Shown: positions 34,943 to 42,323 of the stretch, piece by piece
Numbering within the stretch: the first letter of the stretch is position 1
How the letters are laid out: the number at the start of each line of letters is the position of its first letter
Assembly: GCA_965243105.1 (NCBI GenBank)
Contig: CBDEUC010000003.1
Span: 2,232,001 to 2,296,000 of the forward strand
Length of the DNA stretch: 64,000 nucleotides
Source of the DNA: WLWS01 sp965243105
GTDB taxonomy: Bacteria; Pseudomonadota; Gammaproteobacteria; Eutrophobiales; Eutrophobiaceae
Reading direction: 5' to 3'
Notes under the pieces: generated by a model
Seen by the model: only the letters and a program-made list of their open reading frames with translations
Told to the model about the DNA's origin: nothing
Databases searched by the model: none
Position numbers and translations under genes: made by a program

Positions 34943-34951
34943 AGCGACGGC
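34913..34951 (-). terminator. Intrinsic terminator for the small secreted-protein gene
   Basis: On the minus strand GCCGTCGC-N15-GCGACGGC (8-bp perfect stem, 34951-34921) is followed by seven Ts (34919-34913). It lies inside the C-terminal codons of the convergent aminopeptidase gene. It would end the transcript of the 34988-35287 gene. Confidence 0.75.
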
Positions 34952-34987
34952 CAAGTTTTGGGGGAAGGGAGGTTATTGGGAGTTCAG

Positions 34988-35287
34988 TCAGTTAATTTTT
35001 TCTACAGCCACCTCGTCATGCTCAATACTTGAAGGAGCGTTCACGGGCAGGAGGAGATTCTCTCCACTCGGGCTGTGAGCAATTCGTGCCACTTCAGCCT
35101 GGTCTATTTCAGGAACCAGTAAATCAAGTCCCCTGTACAGGCTATGCACGTTTGACTTCAGCTCGAGGAATATCTGCTGTCGAATTGAATTCTCAAGAAA
35201 GAAACCTTGCTCCTCTGCAACGCTGGGCTGGCTGAACGCCACCAGCGCGACAAGCACTGCCAATAAATTAAGTCTTAAATTTTTCAT
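34988..35287 (-). CDS. Small secreted protein of unknown function
   Basis: The 99-aa protein has a clear signal peptide (MKNLRLNLLAVLVALVAFSQPSVA, cut after VAEE region, residue 24-25). The mature part is acidic and amphipathic, with no Cys: EEQGFFLENSIRQQIFLELKSNVHSLY is probably helical. I recognise no family. GGAG lies 9 nt upstream of the ATG, and an intrinsic terminator follows. It lies downstream of the TetR gene and of TetR-type operators, so it is probably induced when the TetR ligand appears. A sensor, scavenger or envelope role is guesswork. Confidence 0.75.
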   Translation of the reverse strand: MKNLRLNLLAVLVALVAFSQPSVAEEQGFFLENSIRQQIFLELKSNVHSLYRGLDLLVPEIDQAEVARIAHSPSGENLLLPVNAPSSIEHDEVAVEKIN

Positions 35288-35307
35288 CGTATTTCTCCAG
35301 GATTTTG

Positions 35308-35332
35308 TAAGTAAACTAACTAAGTACTAGTT
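35308..35332. promoter_or_regulatory. TetR-type operator-like sequence before the secreted-protein gene
   Basis: TAAGTAAACTAACTAA (35308-35323) has the right half, AACTAA, of the TTAGTT-N4-AACTAA motif found twice nearby. It overlaps the inverted repeat AACTA-N5-TAGTT (35318-35332). It lies 21-45 bp upstream of the secreted-protein start. Confidence 0.5.
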
Positions 35333-35349
35333 CAAATTTTTTTCACCGT

Positions 35350-35385
35350 TTAGCAGCACGGGAGCAGCATTACGTAAGTTCGCAT
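35350..35385 (-). CDS. 11-residue mini-ORF MRTYVMLLPCC
   Basis: ATG at 35385 to TAA at 35350 encodes MRTYVMLLPCC. It is preceded by a consensus AGGAGG 9 nt upstream, the strongest ribosome site in this neighbourhood. It lies between the second operator and the secreted-protein gene, so its product would be a leader peptide or simply a chance ORF. Two C-terminal cysteines are notable. Confidence 0.4.
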   Translation of the reverse strand: MRTYVMLLPCC

Positions 35386-35434
35386 GGCCTTTGTCCTCCT
35401 GTCGTTCACCTGTGTTATCTCGTTCATTCTGTTG

Positions 35435-35450
35435 TTAGTTACCTAACTAA
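35435..35450. promoter_or_regulatory. TetR-type operator TTAGTT-N4-AACTAA
   Basis: TTAGTTACCTAACTAA is a palindrome with 7-bp arms around CC. The same motif occurs upstream of the tetR gene (36089-36104), so this is probably a binding site for that regulator controlling the mini-ORF and the secreted protein. Confidence 0.72.
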
Positions 35451-35482
35451 AATTACCGTAAATTTTTTTACCAGCCTGGTAT

Positions 35483-36073
35483 CTAGGCAGCCGCTTCATC
35501 CTTTGCTTCAGTGACCTGAAGGGACTCGATCCACTTGCTGATCTGCCGAAACTGGCTCTTCAGCTGCTTCGCATCATGCAGCGTGTTACCCAGTAACACG
35601 GTGCCCTGTATTCGGGATATAAATTCAAATCCCAGTTCTTTTGCATTACCCAATCCCATTCCCTGGAATTGTTCGGTCGACCACTCCAGCAAAACTTTCA
35701 GGCAGTCTTCGGCCGAGTTACTCAGGCCGTCAATCTCGTTACTCATTTCTGAGCATAGCCGTCCGTGGGGGCAGCCTGTTTCAGCAATATCCTCGCTGGC
35801 ATCTGCCATGGTCTTCACCAGGCGCAACAGCGCCTTTCTCGGGTCGTTTGACCGGCAGCAGGTGTTTAGTGTGCTGCTTAGATCCTTCTTGCGTTCTGCT
35901 ATCACCGCGTCACAAATTTCTTCCTTCGTCTTGAAGTAGTAATACACATTGCCCAGGGGCACACCTGATTCCGAGGCGATGTCAGCGAGAGTGGTCTTGT
36001 GAAAACCCTGCACGTGTATCAGCTTGTCAGCTGCTTCCACCAAACGCTCTCTCTTGTCACTGGTTCTGGGCAT
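35483..36073 (-). CDS. TetR/AcrR family transcriptional regulator
   Basis: The 196-aa protein has the N-terminal TetR helix-turn-helix (residues 8-55; ADKLIHVQGFHKTTLADIASESGVPLGNVYYYFKTKEEI) and a helical ligand-binding domain. Cysteines at about 72, 73 and 100-107 (NTCCRSND, ETGCPHGRLCSE) could be redox or metal sensitive, although no known cysteine-sensing pattern is complete. It has its own operator 16 bp upstream of its start and matching sites downstream, so autoregulation and control of the secreted protein are expected. Confidence 0.9.
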   Translation of the reverse strand: MPRTSDKRERLVEAADKLIHVQGFHKTTLADIASESGVPLGNVYYYFKTKEEICDAVIAERKKDLSSTLNTCCRSNDPRKALLRLVKTMADASEDIAETGCPHGRLCSEMSNEIDGLSNSAEDCLKVLLEWSTEQFQGMGLGNAKELGFEFISRIQGTVLLGNTLHDAKQLKSQFRQISKWIESLQVTEAKDEAAA

Positions 36074-36088
36074 AATCCACGTTTATAG

Positions 36089-36104
36089 TTAGTTGGATAA
36101 CTAA
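36089..36104. promoter_or_regulatory. TetR autoregulatory operator
   Basis: TTAGTTGGATAACTAA has 6-bp inverted arms around GGAT. It lies 16 bp upstream of the tetR ATG and matches the operator at 35435-35450 in both arms and spacing. Confidence 0.75.
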
Positions 36105-36261
36105 GTATTATAGTCATCAATCTTCCTATTTCAAGGGCAAATGTGAAAATATTTTCAGTGCGCTGCAAAAAGGTGGTGTCTTCAACCTTTTTAGCTGCAA
36201 AATCAGCGAGATACAAACTCACGGTAATAAGTGGGCCAGGAAAAAATCGTATCCCGTGTGA

Positions 36262-37095
36262 CTACTTCAAGGCTTTTTCACAGGTTTCAGCCAGGTCCTT
36301 GAGTGCCTCGGAAGCGCTCATTTGAATAAAACTACCCCCGGGACTGTTCTCGGCCAGGTCGCTGAATGGATTTCTCTGCGGGTTGATGTCAATTATCGTT
36401 CCCCGGTTCTGGTGAACCATGGACACAAGGTAATTTGGCAGGGTTGTAGCTCCCGAGGTGCCGACCACGATCAGGAGGGAGGTGCGCTCCGCTACCTGCA
36501 TTGAACTGTTAAAACGAAAATACTCCTCGTCATAGCTTTCATCAAACCAGAGAACGTGAGGGCGTAACCACTCGCCGCAGGTCTCGCACATTAACAGGTG
36601 AATTTCCTCCTCGGCCAGGCCCTTTTCTGAACGCTGGGTTTTAAGAGGTCCGGGCAGGGGCAACAGCTTGTCCGTGCAAGCTGCACTGCAGCGGGTGTAA
36701 TTGATATTGCCATGGATCTGGAAGGTCCTGTCCAGCGTATTGCCGGCGCGAATATGCAGGTTGTCGATGTTTTGTGTAATAAGGGTGAAGCGATCGCCGA
36801 GTGACTTTTCCATCAGGACCAGTGCCTCGTGACCGGCATTGGGCTCAGCGTGAAGGCAGACACCCAGCCGGTAAAGGTACCATTCCCAAACCTCCCCTGG
36901 GTGACGTGCAAACATTTGCCAGGTGGCGACTTCTTCCGGCATGTAGACCCTCGAGCCCACTGTCCAGTAACCTTCAGGCCCCCTGAATGTTGGGATACCC
37001 GATTCTGCGGAAATACCCGCCCCGGTCAATACTGTTATCCTGGCACCAGGGTCGGCCAGGGCGAATTTGACCTGCTCACTAAATTCCAGTGTCAT
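36262..37095 (-). CDS. Sir2 family NAD-dependent protein deacylase
   Basis: The 277-aa protein has the sirtuin core: GAGISAESGIPTFRG (NAD binding), TQNIDNLHIRAGN (catalytic His) and a zinc site from CSAAC and CETCGEW. Sirtuins remove acyl groups from lysine using NAD. It is larger than CobB, with a 25-residue insertion between the two zinc pairs. It is the last gene of an apparent four-gene operon that starts at 38581. Which acyl group it removes is not predictable. Confidence 0.93.
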   Translation of the reverse strand: MTLEFSEQVKFALADPGARITVLTGAGISAESGIPTFRGPEGYWTVGSRVYMPEEVATWQMFARHPGEVWEWYLYRLGVCLHAEPNAGHEALVLMEKSLGDRFTLITQNIDNLHIRAGNTLDRTFQIHGNINYTRCSAACTDKLLPLPGPLKTQRSEKGLAEEEIHLLMCETCGEWLRPHVLWFDESYDEEYFRFNSSMQVAERTSLLIVVGTSGATTLPNYLVSMVHQNRGTIIDINPQRNPFSDLAENSPGGSFIQMSASEALKDLAETCEKALK

Positions 37096-37112
37096 TCCTG
37101 CGCAGTGATACT

Positions 37113-37877
37113 TCAGCCGAGATTGGCAAACTGTCGCTTGAGAACGATCCCGCCCCAGGTGATAGCCAGGATGATAACCAGGCTACCTGTACCATCCGCC
37201 ATGTTTGCAATCGCCCGGTGCTTTTCCAGCATATCAAGATCGATAAGTATGTTGCCCCAGTCATGATAGCCCGGTGAGTCCGCCCCTGTACGACCACCGA
37301 GCAGTACCAGTTTTTGATCGATCGCATCATCAATATAAGGTGCAATATCCATCAGGCTTTGACCTGCCCACCACAATCCCACGGATGCAGCGAATGGGTT
37401 ATGGTTTTTTATAAGGAATGTGAACATCACGATAAGGGGCATTAACACCTGGAACAGGCTACCTCCAAGGATACTCATAAACCTTCCGAACGGAATAAAA
37501 AGAATGTGACCTGCCTCGTGAAATATCAGGTTTATGTTGTGCATAAATGAACGCCCTATCTGGAAGGGATTAGTGACAAAGTCCATCTTGATGAAATGCC
37601 ATCCCCATAGCGCCAGCAGCACGAGAAGAACCAGCCTGCTCCAGAAAACCACCGGGTTGGTTTTTTCATCGGGGCCGAGCATGTAGCCCAGCAGGAGAAC
37701 TTTAATCGTGTCGCTGGAAGAGTCGGTGTCCGCTGTTTCCGGGTAGTGGGTTTTTTCACTGGCAAAGCGGGATTTCAGCCATTTTGAAAAAATCACGCCA
37801 CAGCCTGGGCAGCTCGTTCCGTCACCTGCTTCGTGGGCTTTTATCTGGTACTGGCACTTGGGGCAGGTCTCGTACAT
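37113..37877 (-). CDS. Zinc-ribbon membrane protein with HEAGH motif
   Basis: The 254-aa protein starts with a zinc ribbon (YETCPKCQYQIK..TSCPGCGVIFSKW, residues 3-35). Transmembrane segments follow, and one runs near IFHEAGHILFIPFGRF, the HExxH motif of membrane zinc proteases (M50 or related). A second Zn ligand, such as DxxxG after it, cannot be fixed from sequence. I recognise no exact family. A site-2-protease-like role is possible; the HEAGH could instead be structural. It is in an operon upstream of sir2 and directly after a DUF2007 gene. Confidence 0.7.
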   Translation of the reverse strand: MYETCPKCQYQIKAHEAGDGTSCPGCGVIFSKWLKSRFASEKTHYPETADTDSSSDTIKVLLLGYMLGPDEKTNPVVFWSRLVLLVLLALWGWHFIKMDFVTNPFQIGRSFMHNINLIFHEAGHILFIPFGRFMSILGGSLFQVLMPLIVMFTFLIKNHNPFAASVGLWWAGQSLMDIAPYIDDAIDQKLVLLGGRTGADSPGYHDWGNILIDLDMLEKHRAIANMADGTGSLVIILAITWGGIVLKRQFANLG

Positions 37878-38210
37878 TCAGGCAGATTCACCAGCTTCGC
37901 TGACAGGGTGTTCCTGCCCACACTGCCAGCAGGCATTAAACTGCGCTTCTATTGTCTCTCCGCAGCTGCACAGCCAGTCACCGCTTTTACTGTTTTCCTG
38001 GGACCTGACCTCTTCGACCAGCCTGAGGGCTCGATAATAATCAGCATCATCCGTGACCCAGATTTCAGGCCAGCATTCAAGCGGAGGGATTTCTCCCAGT
38101 GCTCCACCGAGGTTCTGGTTTTTTACCAGGCAGGCAATGCCGTTAGCTTCAAGGACGCTGTTTACCAGGCCGGCCTCGACAGTGTTGTCGGCACTGAAAA
38201 CCTTCTTCAT
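37878..38210 (-). CDS. DUF2007 domain protein with C-terminal zinc finger
   Basis: The 110-aa cytosolic protein has a DUF2007 domain (residues 1-70; AGLVNSVLEANGIACLVKNQ..WPEIWVTDDADYYRALRLVEE) followed by a zinc ribbon (CSCGETIEAQFNACWQCGQ). DUF2007 is thought to bind signalling molecules or partner proteins but has no firm role. The gene ends one base before the next, and its start overlaps the upstream gene's stop by 4 nt, so translation is coupled. The zinc ribbon recurs in the next gene product. Confidence 0.85.
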   Translation of the reverse strand: MKKVFSADNTVEAGLVNSVLEANGIACLVKNQNLGGALGEIPPLECWPEIWVTDDADYYRALRLVEEVRSQENSKSGDWLCSCGETIEAQFNACWQCGQEHPVSEAGESA

Positions 38211-38581
38211 AAAAGCAGGTAGGCAACAAGCCCCAGGGAAACCAGCAGTGCCACGCAGGACACTCCAAGCACGAGGTTGATACGCTGGTTTAGCCTGGCA
38301 ACGGATTCGGCAAGCAGTTCGTTTTGACGAGCCAGTTGCTCGATGAGTTTAATTTGCTCAATGTTGGAGTTATCGCTTGCAGCCAGCCTGGACTCTATTC
38401 GGGCAATATCTTTTTCCAGGCTTTGAATACTGGGCTGTTCGGCATTCCCGCTGTCACTTGAGTCGGGCTGTTCCCTGATGATCTTTATCAATTTCCCCGC
38501 CCCCTGGATAATCATGGGAGCTGAATTCAGTATGGTGCTGATGGTGGCTGGCGTCATTTGAGGTATCCGGGGCATGGGCAA
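38207..38581 (-). CDS. Coiled-coil protein with C-terminal membrane anchor
   Basis: The 124-aa protein of unknown function has a probable coiled coil (about residues 50-95; SLEKDIARIESRLAASDN..EQLARQNELLAESVARLNQ) and one C-terminal hydrophobic helix (LVLGVSCVALLVSLGLVAYLLL). It is probably tail-anchored with the coiled coil in the cytoplasm. It is the first gene of the sir2 operon, overlapping the DUF2007 start. Confidence 0.7.
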   Translation of the reverse strand: MPMPRIPQMTPATISTILNSAPMIIQGAGKLIKIIREQPDSSDSGNAEQPSIQSLEKDIARIESRLAASDNSNIEQIKLIEQLARQNELLAESVARLNQRINLVLGVSCVALLVSLGLVAYLLL

Positions 38582-38874
38582 GTCATTATGCCTTAATACA
38601 AATTTTTATTTTAGACGCCTTACCGTACAATAGCGCTTTTTGTTCAATTACAATGACTTTCAGCAGGAAATTCCGCTTTTGTGTTACCTCGGCAAACCTT
38701 CCCCCGTCGGAATTACTTCGAGTGCAGGGGCACATTTACGGATTGTAGATTGGTGCTGGCTGAGCCTGGCCCCAATTACAGGACGAGACAGGAAATTGGA
38801 CAGTTAACCAGATGGAATTTTGTATTCTGCTGCTAGTCAATATAAGGCGGTATTAAATCAAAGAGAAATGAAGT

Positions 38875-39843
38875 ATGTCTGCAAAATCGGATATCCAGCA
38901 ACTAAAACAATATATTGGTGAACAGATCATCGGCCAGGAAATACTGGTCAGTCGTCTTCTAATCGCGCTACTGGCAGATGGGCACCTGCTGGTTGAAGGC
39001 GCACCGGGCCTGGCCAAGACCAGGGCTGTTAAAGTCCTGGGTGAAGGCATCGAAGGTGATTTTCACCGTGTCCAGTTCACTCCCGACCTGCTACCTGCGG
39101 ATCTGACTGGTACGGAAATCTATCGTCCACAGGATGGTACTTTTATATTTCAGCAGGGACCGCTTTTTCATAACCTGGTACTCGCTGACGAGATAAACCG
39201 CGCACCCGCCAAGGTGCAGTCCGCATTGCTCGAAGCAATGGCCGAGCGACAAATTACTATCGGTCGTGAAACCTATAACCTGCCGCAGCTTTACCTGGTA
39301 ATGGCGACGCAAAACCCGATTGAACAGGAAGGTACCTATCCCCTGCCAGAAGCACAGCTGGATCGATTTCTCATGCATGTGAGTATTGACTACCCCCGGG
39401 CCGAGGATGAGCAAAAAATCCTGCAACTGTCGCGCGAGGAAGCGCAAAATGAATCAAGCCAGGGCCCGTCCAGCTTTCAGCCGGTCAGCCAGCAGTCTAT
39501 TTTTAGCGCGCGCCAGGAAGTTCTCGAGATTTACATGGCGGAAAATCTTGAGCAGTACCTGCTGCAACTGGTGCTGGCAACCCGGCAACCAGGTGTGTAC
39601 GGAGATGACCTGGGGGACTGGCTGCAATTTGGTGGCAGTCCGAGGGCGACCATCACGCTGGACAGGTGTGCCCGCGCGCATGCCTGGCTTGCGGAAAGGG
39701 ATTACGTTGCACCGGAAGATATCCAGGCTATTGCATACGATGTATTGAGGCATCGTCTTATCCTGAATTACGAAGCCGAGGCCGAAGGTATTACCGCTGA
39801 CCACGTTATCGCTGAACTCATATCCCGTATTCCTGTTCCCTAG
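38875..39843 (+). CDS. MoxR family AAA+ ATPase
   Basis: The 322-aa protein is a MoxR-type ATPase that acts as a chaperone for metal or cofactor insertion or for assembly of VWA proteins. Walker A is GAPGLAKTRAV, Walker B VLADEINRAPAK, and sensor 1 MATQNP. It is the first gene of a MoxR-DUF58-DUF4381-VWA-VWA-BatD operon (38875-45880), so its target is probably the Bat membrane complex. The 293-bp upstream region contains AT-rich, promoter-like sequence but no clear operator. Confidence 0.94.
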   Translation: MSAKSDIQQLKQYIGEQIIGQEILVSRLLIALLADGHLLVEGAPGLAKTRAVKVLGEGIEGDFHRVQFTPDLLPADLTGTEIYRPQDGTFIFQQGPLFHNLVLADEINRAPAKVQSALLEAMAERQITIGRETYNLPQLYLVMATQNPIEQEGTYPLPEAQLDRFLMHVSIDYPRAEDEQKILQLSREEAQNESSQGPSSFQPVSQQSIFSARQEVLEIYMAENLEQYLLQLVLATRQPGVYGDDLGDWLQFGGSPRATITLDRCARAHAWLAERDYVAPEDIQAIAYDVLRHRLILNYEAEAEGITADHVIAELISRIPVP

Positions 39844-39907
39844 TGGCCGGGTTGTGCCTGTACCAGTTTTGAAAAAGTGAGCGATTAGCTTGAGTTACCA
39901 GTCCTAA

Positions 39908-40834
39908 ATGCAGCAATCACAGGAATCAGACGAGGCGGTGCGGGTTAGCGTACCGGCGCTCATTCAACTCAGCCGTTATGCACCTTTCCTGCCTCTCGGC
40001 TCAGAGAAAATTCTCGCCAGGCAAAGTGGTGACTACCAGTCACCTTTCAAGGGCCGTGGGATGGAATTTGATGAGTCCCGTCTTTACCAGCCGGGAGATG
40101 ATATTCGAAATATTGACTGGCGAGTCACCGCTCGAAGCGGTAAGACCCATACAAAACTTTTTCGCGAGGAGCGGGAAAGACAGGTATTTGTCTGGCTTGA
40201 TTTGCGAGCCAGCATGTTTTTTGCCACGCGTGGAAGTTACAAGTCGGTTATCGCGGCCAGGCTCGCCAGCCTGGTAGCCTGGGGCGCCATTCATCACGGG
40301 GATCGCGTTGGTGGATTAGTCTTTTCCGACGAGGTGCATCATGAAATAAAGCCCTACCGCGGTAAAACAGGGGTATTGCGCCTGATAAACCAGGTCGTTA
40401 GCCATCCCAGCTGGAGTGTCGAGCGGCAGTCGAAAAAGGATCCTGCAACGCTGTACCGTTCCCTGGTGAGGTTACGTCGCCTGGCTCGACCGGGCAGCCT
40501 TGTTTTCATGATGAGTGATTTTCGCAACATGGACGACAAGTGCGAATCCCAGCTCGTGTTGCTGAGCAGGCATACAGACATCGTGATGATTTTTATATAT
40601 GACCAGCTGGAGCAGTCTTTGCCGGCGGCGGGGCTTTACAGGGTCAGTGATGGCCGGCAGGAGCGCATGCTGGATACCTACGATCGTTCCTTTGCGGAAC
40701 GTCATCGAAATAATTTTCTCGCGCACCAGCAGAGGTTGCAGCGACTTTCAAAAAAGGGCGGCATACACCTGGTTAATTGTTCCACGGAAGATGACCCCCT
40801 GGGCACTTTGCAAAGCGGTCTTGGACTGAAATAG
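39908..40834 (+). CDS. DUF58 domain protein
   Basis: The 308-aa protein has the DUF58 signature GRGMEFDESRLYQPGDDIRNIDWRVTARSG (about residues 48-77) and a VWA-like fold in the following half. DUF58 proteins accompany MoxR ATPases in all such operons and may be their substrate. It is the second gene of the operon and ends 5 nt before the DUF4381 gene. Confidence 0.9.
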   Translation: MQQSQESDEAVRVSVPALIQLSRYAPFLPLGSEKILARQSGDYQSPFKGRGMEFDESRLYQPGDDIRNIDWRVTARSGKTHTKLFREERERQVFVWLDLRASMFFATRGSYKSVIAARLASLVAWGAIHHGDRVGGLVFSDEVHHEIKPYRGKTGVLRLINQVVSHPSWSVERQSKKDPATLYRSLVRLRRLARPGSLVFMMSDFRNMDDKCESQLVLLSRHTDIVMIFIYDQLEQSLPAAGLYRVSDGRQERMLDTYDRSFAERHRNNFLAHQQRLQRLSKKGGIHLVNCSTEDDPLGTLQSGLGLK

Positions 40835-40839
40835 CGAAA

Positions 40840-41340
40840 ATGACAAACCCGTCCGAGTTACCCCTGAGGGATATACATTTACCAGCAGAGCCCGGGTGGT
40901 GGCCACCAGCGCCGGGTTGGTGGTTGCTGTTAATGATAGTGATATCCGGGCTTGCGCTTGTCAGCTGGTGGCGCTGGCGCCAGCGTCGCTTGAAGAGATC
41001 TGCCATCTACATGGCCCAGGCAGAGCTCGATCGGCTGCAGGCGGAATTTGATCAGCACCGGGATTCGCGCAGGTTCGTGGCCGATGTCTCGATACTTCTC
41101 AGGCGTATGAGTATAAGTACCCTGCCACGCGCAGACAGTGCCAGCCTTACCGGCGAAGACTGGCTGCGTTTCCTTGATCTTCCCTTTAGTGACCACCCGT
41201 TCAGTAATGGCCCGGGCAGGATCCTGCTGGAGGCTCCCTATCGACCTCAAAGTGATACCGGTGAGCTGGAGCCATTTGTTGACCTGTGCCGAAGATGGCT
41301 CAACGAGCTTGTCGACGCAAGGGGCGGTTTAAAGACATGA
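40840..41340 (+). CDS. DUF4381 membrane protein
   Basis: The 166-aa protein has one transmembrane helix (about residues 27-46; WWLLLMIVISGLALVSWW) after a Trp/Pro-rich N-terminus (EPGWWPPAPG), and a cytosolic C-terminal domain containing GEDWLRFLDLPF. DUF4381 proteins occur between DUF58 and the VWA proteins of Bat operons. Its stop overlaps the batA ATG (ATGA). Confidence 0.85.
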   Translation: MTNPSELPLRDIHLPAEPGWWPPAPGWWLLLMIVISGLALVSWWRWRQRRLKRSAIYMAQAELDRLQAEFDQHRDSRRFVADVSILLRRMSISTLPRADSASLTGEDWLRFLDLPFSDHPFSNGPGRILLEAPYRPQSDTGELEPFVDLCRRWLNELVDARGGLKT

Positions 41341-42323
41341 TTCATTTTGAATGGCCATTGTTGTGCCTTTTATTGCCCCTGCCATGGTTGGTAAGACGCT
41401 GGCTGACACCGGTAGCAAGTGCAGCCGAGGCCGCTTTAAGGGTTCCTTTTATCGAGGATTTCGATGTCAATGAAACAGCTGGTGCAAAGAAATCCCTGCG
41501 TTGGCCCCTGTGGCTGGCGGCGCTGGCCTGGCTGTTGCTTGTACTGGCCAGCATGCGTCCACAATGGCTCGGCGAACTTGTTGAAATACCGGTAAGTGGC
41601 AGGGACCTGATGCTGGCGGTGGACCTCTCCGGAAGCATGGAAGAGCAGGATTTTTTTCTGAAGGGCCAAAAGGTGAACAGGCTGGTCGCCACGAAATACG
41701 TTGCTGGCAACTTTATTGATCGCAGGATAGGAGACCGTATTGGGCTGATACTTTTTGGTGAACAGGCATACCAGCAAACCCCGCTTACGCTGGATCGTGA
41801 AACAGTGCGAACACTCCTGCACGAATCGGCCATCGGCCTGGCTGGCACCGCAACCGCAATTGGCGATGCCATCGGGCTTGCGGTCAAGCGACTCAGGAAG
41901 CATGAAGACAGCAATCGAATTCTTATACTCCTGACCGATGGCGCAAATACCGCTGGCGTGGTCGAACCTGTCGAAGCTGCGGAAATGGCTGCGGAGCAGG
42001 GTATGAGGATCTACACCATCGGTGTTGGCGCCGATGAAATGGTAGTAAGAAGCTTCCTTGGTAACCGAAAAGTAAACCCTTCAGCCTACCTCGACGAGGT
42101 TACCCTGACAGCAATCGCCCAGAAAACAGGTGGCCGTTATTTTCGAGCACGGGACACAAAAGAGCTTGAAAAGATCTATGAAGAACTCGACAGGTTGGAG
42201 CCTATAGAACGGGACGCAAAACGATTCCGGCCTCGTCAATCGCTGTATCACTGGCCCCTGGCAATTGCACTGCTTATATCGGCCGTGCTTCTGGCCTTGA
42301 AACAAAGTGGAAGGATTCGTTAA
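41337..42323 (+). CDS. batA: VWA membrane protein, BatA-like
   Basis: The product is about 328 aa, with N-terminal transmembrane helices (about 1-20 and 50-75) and a VWA domain (about 85-290) whose MIDAS is DLSGSMEEQD (DxSxS). A final helix is near the C-terminus. BatA proteins form an inner-membrane complex linked to oxidative-stress tolerance in some bacteria, though the function is not firm. The start at 41337 is chosen because it overlaps the previous stop as ATGA. It overlaps the next gene as TAATG. Confidence 0.9.
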   Translation: MIHFEWPLLCLLLPLPWLVRRWLTPVASAAEAALRVPFIEDFDVNETAGAKKSLRWPLWLAALAWLLLVLASMRPQWLGELVEIPVSGRDLMLAVDLSGSMEEQDFFLKGQKVNRLVATKYVAGNFIDRRIGDRIGLILFGEQAYQQTPLTLDRETVRTLLHESAIGLAGTATAIGDAIGLAVKRLRKHEDSNRILILLTDGANTAGVVEPVEAAEMAAEQGMRIYTIGVGADEMVVRSFLGNRKVNPSAYLDEVTLTAIAQKTGGRYFRARDTKELEKIYEELDRLEPIERDAKRFRPRQSLYHWPLAIALLISAVLLALKQSGRIR

